The position numbers were made by a program, and so were the translations under genes. A stretch of 64,000 nucleotides of DNA from the NCBI GenBank assembly GCA_023249405.1, contig JAHFCR010000006.1, positions 17,688 through 81,687 of the forward strand, read 5' to 3'. The notes below the pieces were generated by a model, which saw nothing but the letters and a program-made list of their open reading frames with translations, had not been told where the DNA came from and made no database searches. Positions 61,671 through 64,000 of this stretch are shown piece by piece. The stretch is from Peptococcaceae bacterium (GTDB lineage Bacteria; Bacillota; DSM-12270; Thermacetogeniales; Thermacetogeniaceae). Within the stretch, counting starts at the first letter, position 1. Each line of letters opens with the position of its first letter.

Positions 61671-62348
61671 TCAGATCTCGTCGATCGCCTTGGCGGCAGC
61701 ATTGATTGCTTCCGTGATCTTGCGGATTTGCTCCGGTTTCACGCTCTCCCGCGACACACGCGCCACCACGGCGCCCCGTAAGTTCATGAAAGCCTTCATG
61801 ATCTCCGGCGACCGGCCACGCTCGAAGCCGCGTCCTGTTTCTTCCAGACGCTCAAACAACTCCCTGACATGCTCCTTGTTGGCTTCAAGGTACTCGATCC
61901 CTTCCGGAGTCACGGAATAGACTTTCTTGTTGTTCTCGGGAGATACGATGGCCAGGCCCTCTTCCTCCAGCATCGTCAAGGTCGGATAGATCGCGCCGGG
62001 GCTCGGCGTGTAGCCGCCCGAAAGGCGTTGCTCCATGGTCTTGATGAGCTGATAGCCGTAACTGGGCTGCTTGGAGAGCAGCGTGAGGATGACAAGCTTC
62101 ATATCGCCGGCATCGAACAGACGTCCTCGCCCTTCACCGAAACCACGTCCGAAACCGCCGTGTCCGCGGCCGCCGAAACCACGCCCGAAGTCGCCGTGTC
62201 CGCGGCCGCCGAAATCGTGCTCGAATCCGCCGTGCTCTCTGCCGCCAGTGCCAGGCCCGGGCTGATCGTGCGCCCCTGCTACAAGCCTTGCACCTCCTGC
62301 GAAACGATGGTCCATACCTTCATTCATTCCGAAAAATTGGGTATCCAT
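61671..62348 (-). CDS. PadR family transcriptional regulator with a Gly/His-rich N-terminal extension
   Basis: 225 aa. A roughly 75-residue extension made of repeated Gly-Arg-Gly-His-Gly-x-Phe units (for example GGRGHGGFGRGFG) precedes the PadR winged helix (DMKLVILTLLSKQPSYGYQL, GAIYPTLTMLEEEGLA, KKVYSVTPEG) and a C-terminal dimerisation helix pair. GGAGAG supports ATG 62348. PadR regulators of multidrug exporters with such glycine-rich leaders occur in Firmicutes and actinobacteria. Twin palindromes around its promoter indicate autoregulation. The upstream neighbour is an EamA transporter. Confidence 0.92.
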   Translation of the reverse strand: MDTQFFGMNEGMDHRFAGGARLVAGAHDQPGPGTGGREHGGFEHDFGGRGHGDFGRGFGGRGHGGFGRGFGEGRGRLFDAGDMKLVILTLLSKQPSYGYQLIKTMEQRLSGGYTPSPGAIYPTLTMLEEEGLAIVSPENNKKVYSVTPEGIEYLEANKEHVRELFERLEETGRGFERGRSPEIMKAFMNLRGAVVARVSRESVKPEQIRKITEAINAAAKAIDEI

Positions 62349-62369
62349 TGTTCTTCTCTCCTTTTTAAA

Positions 62370-62423
62370 AAGATATATCTTGCGGTGTATTTTTAGTATA
62401 TCGTAAGATATATCTTTTTGCAA
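62370..62423 (-). promoter_or_regulatory. padR promoter flanked by twin palindromic operators
   Basis: Minus strand: -35 TTGCAA (62418-62423), 17-bp spacer, -10 TATACT (62395-62400). The palindrome AAGATATATCTT occurs twice, once inside the spacer (62405-62416) and once just past the expected start site (62370-62381), 35 bp apart. Binding to both would block transcription. Confidence 0.75.
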
Positions 62424-62529
62424 GAAAAAGATTAACCTGAAGCTGAATTTCTATCAGGGTCGAATAAAGGGCGACCATTACCGATCGCCCCTCTCCTAAG
62501 AACCACTTACTACTTTCATCACATCCGGC

Positions 62530-62616
62530 TCAAGCATACTTTCCGACCCCACAGTAAGTGCAGCCGCAGGACCGGTATTGCCCAGGACAGATATTAGCAA
62601 ATTCTTCAAGATACAT
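62530..62616 (-). CDS. 28 aa Cys-rich short ORF
   Basis: ATG at 62616; the peptide ends SCGCTYCGVGKYA with four Cys in total (ICPG, SCGC, YC). The frame extends upstream to a stop without another standard start, and the ribosome-binding site is poor. It may be a small metal-binding peptide, the 3' end of a decayed gene or chance. Confidence 0.25.
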   Translation of the reverse strand: MYLEEFANICPGQYRSCGCTYCGVGKYA

Positions 62617-62652
62617 CTGGACAGTCCGCTCAATCCTCTTTGAGGTCTTCCT

Positions 62653-63591
62653 TCAAGCCCTCGTTTTTTTAGCCTGCATCCCCGGAATAATGTAAATGAG
62701 CGAGCCCGCGATTATCAAAAGGATTCCAGCAGCCATGGTGGCAGTGATCGGTTCCCGGATAATGATCAACGCCAGCAGGGGCGCAAGCGCGGGTTTGATG
62801 AAAAACACGAGCGAGGCCGTCACCGCCGAGGTTTCCTCCATGGCTAAGAAATAAGACGTGTATCCAAGGCCGGTGACGAATATGCCGATATAAACCAGGC
62901 TCGGCAGAGATTGCACGCTGAGGCCCTGCAGGATCGGAACGCTGGCGAACGATTTCAGGCCGGCCTGTGTAAAGAAGGCAGCAACGTGACTGATCCTGGT
63001 AACCAGAATCAGCAGAAACATTTCTAGGCTACCGAACGAAAAACTGAAGCAGGTCAAGGCGACACCGCCGTAACGATCGCTGCGTATACGCCCGACAATG
63101 TTGTAAAGCGCAAAGGTGACGGCAGAGAGAATGGTAAGAACAATGCCCAGCATATTGCCGGACATATGCGCCGGATTCATGATGACAACAATGCCGAGCA
63201 TACTGACAAGGATGGAAAGTACGGTATACCGGTATATTTTTTCATGCAATAGCATGCACGCAAACAGAACGACGAAGATCGTATTGCAACTGAACAGGAC
63301 GGCCACGACGGAAGCCTGCGCATACAAGATCGCCAGCTGGTACAAAACCATGCTGACCACCACGCAAATAAAGCCCGTCAGGGCGAAAAAAGCAAGGTCG
63401 TTCGCCTTCAGACGACAATGTCTGCTCCGCAGCCCCTTGATGGCGAGCGGAAGCAGAATGATTGAACCGATCAGAAACCGGAGAAATGTCAACTGGATGG
63501 GATTGAACTTGTTGGAGACGATTTTCAGGGCGATTTCCATGGTGCTGAACAGCACGGTCGCCAGGAGGATGTAAATATAACCCTTTTTCAA
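62653..63591 (-). CDS. EamA/DMT-family transporter
   Basis: 312 aa with ten hydrophobic segments in two EamA halves (about 5-135 and 145-285). The conserved loops LRFLIGSIILLP and EPITATMAAGILLIIAG are visible. It should export metabolites, amino acids or sugars. A TTG at 63591 follows GAGGCAAAGG and places the first helix close to the N-terminus; a TTG at 63633 would add 14 residues. A LysR-type remnant lies divergently at 63803, a common regulator arrangement for EamA genes. Confidence 0.9.
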   Translation of the reverse strand: MKKGYIYILLATVLFSTMEIALKIVSNKFNPIQLTFLRFLIGSIILLPLAIKGLRSRHCRLKANDLAFFALTGFICVVVSMVLYQLAILYAQASVVAVLFSCNTIFVVLFACMLLHEKIYRYTVLSILVSMLGIVVIMNPAHMSGNMLGIVLTILSAVTFALYNIVGRIRSDRYGGVALTCFSFSFGSLEMFLLILVTRISHVAAFFTQAGLKSFASVPILQGLSVQSLPSLVYIGIFVTGLGYTSYFLAMEETSAVTASLVFFIKPALAPLLALIIIREPITATMAAGILLIIAGSLIYIIPGMQAKKTRA

Positions 63592-63802
63592 ACCTTTGCC
63601 TCTTTTCGCATCTACCGCAATCGAGCAAAACAAGATGGAACCTGTTTAAAGAACTGGGTGGCGATCCGAATACGATTTGCCATCATCAGTTCACCGGCTG
63701 GTTGGCGGATCGCATCAAAGCTTCGTTTTGCGGGAAGTTCCCGTGTATCCTGGAAAAAATCCAACTTGACAAGTTGCAGCGTATTTATTATAAGACATAA
63801 TA

Positions 63803-63973
63803 ATGTGCGACGACATACGCCCAATGCTTGCCTGGGCGCGCATCGGGCTCGGCATTGCCCTTGTGCCCAAACCATCCATCTCTCTTGTCGAATTCGGCAG
63901 TATGCAGTATCGTGACATTGACGAGGAATCGCTGAACACTAGAACTGCAGTGATTTGGCTGAAAAGCAACTAG
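63803..63973 (+). pseudogene. LysR-type regulator C-terminal remnant
   Basis: 56 codons reading DDIRPMLAWARIGLGIALVP, then MQYRDIDEESLNTRTAVIWL and a stop. This is the end of the LysR substrate-binding domain (AGLGIALVPK ... TRTAVIWL). No DNA-binding domain lies upstream within the window strand: 63592-63802 has no matching frame. A truncated regulator next to the EamA gene. Confidence 0.7.
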
Positions 63974-64000
63974 CTATCCGCTCCCGCGCGAAACTTCATC

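Overview
The window looks like chromosomal DNA of an endospore-forming Firmicute (class Clostridia sensu lato or Negativicutes; I cannot fix the genus). Evidence: a spoIIP gene, strong GGAGG ribosome-binding sites with many GTG/TTG starts, SLH-domain and NlpC/P60 wall hydrolases, a cell-wall and metal-export gene set typical of anaerobic spore formers, and repeated TGTCGAA heptamers (the Spo0A-box core) in intergenic DNA. Base composition is moderately GC-rich, with AT-richer islands at about 8.0-8.5, 23.7-26.5 and 56.6-57.1 kb.

Layout. 0-10 kb: start of an inositol-monophosphatase-family gene, deoC, a membrane-anchored Lys/Ala-rich protein, GIY-YIG and YitT proteins, a DUF2089/SHOCT-like pair, a heterodimeric ABC exporter, an XRE regulator, an acyl-ACP thioesterase and a BrnT/BrnA-like module. 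10-17 kb: a lysophospholipase-like hydrolase, a BtuF-like protein, and three envelope enzymes (polysaccharide deacetylase, NlpC/P60, SLH-amidase). 17-23.3 kb: a MarR-led efflux operon with two membrane-fusion proteins and a second heterodimeric ABC exporter. 23.7-27 kb: an AT-rich block with an unidentified protein and a sigma-54 activator, then a decayed corrinoid-protein gene. 27-31 kb: a second deacetylase, an orphan Phd-type antitoxin, spoIIP, a Gln-rich protein, DUF2325 and a feoB fragment. 31-38.2 kb: metal homeostasis (MarR plus P1B ATPase; CadC-type repressor plus two-HMA CadA ATPase) around a secreted alpha/beta hydrolase.

38.5-48 kb is the most distinctive region. A long minus-strand gene train carries two separate single-domain cupins, a DASS carboxylate transporter, a flavoprotein remnant, a UbiD-family (prenyl-FMN) decarboxylase and a CbiMQO-type Ni/Co ECF transporter with a tiny membrane ORF. 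A second DASS transporter diverges from it, followed by a cytosolic PAS chemoreceptor and a GAF-sensor two-component pair. I read this as an uncharacterised organic-acid uptake, decarboxylation and oxidation locus; the substrate is unknown.

52.6-60 kb is a complete type I restriction-modification operon with an extra half-length S-like subunit and a YgjP metallopeptidase. 60-61.3 kb holds a HepT/MntA toxin-antitoxin pair whose HEPN toxin is frameshifted exactly at its active-site motif; a deletion derivative of the same module lies at 35.3 kb. The window ends with a PadR regulator bearing twin palindromic operators around its promoter, an EamA transporter and a LysR fragment.
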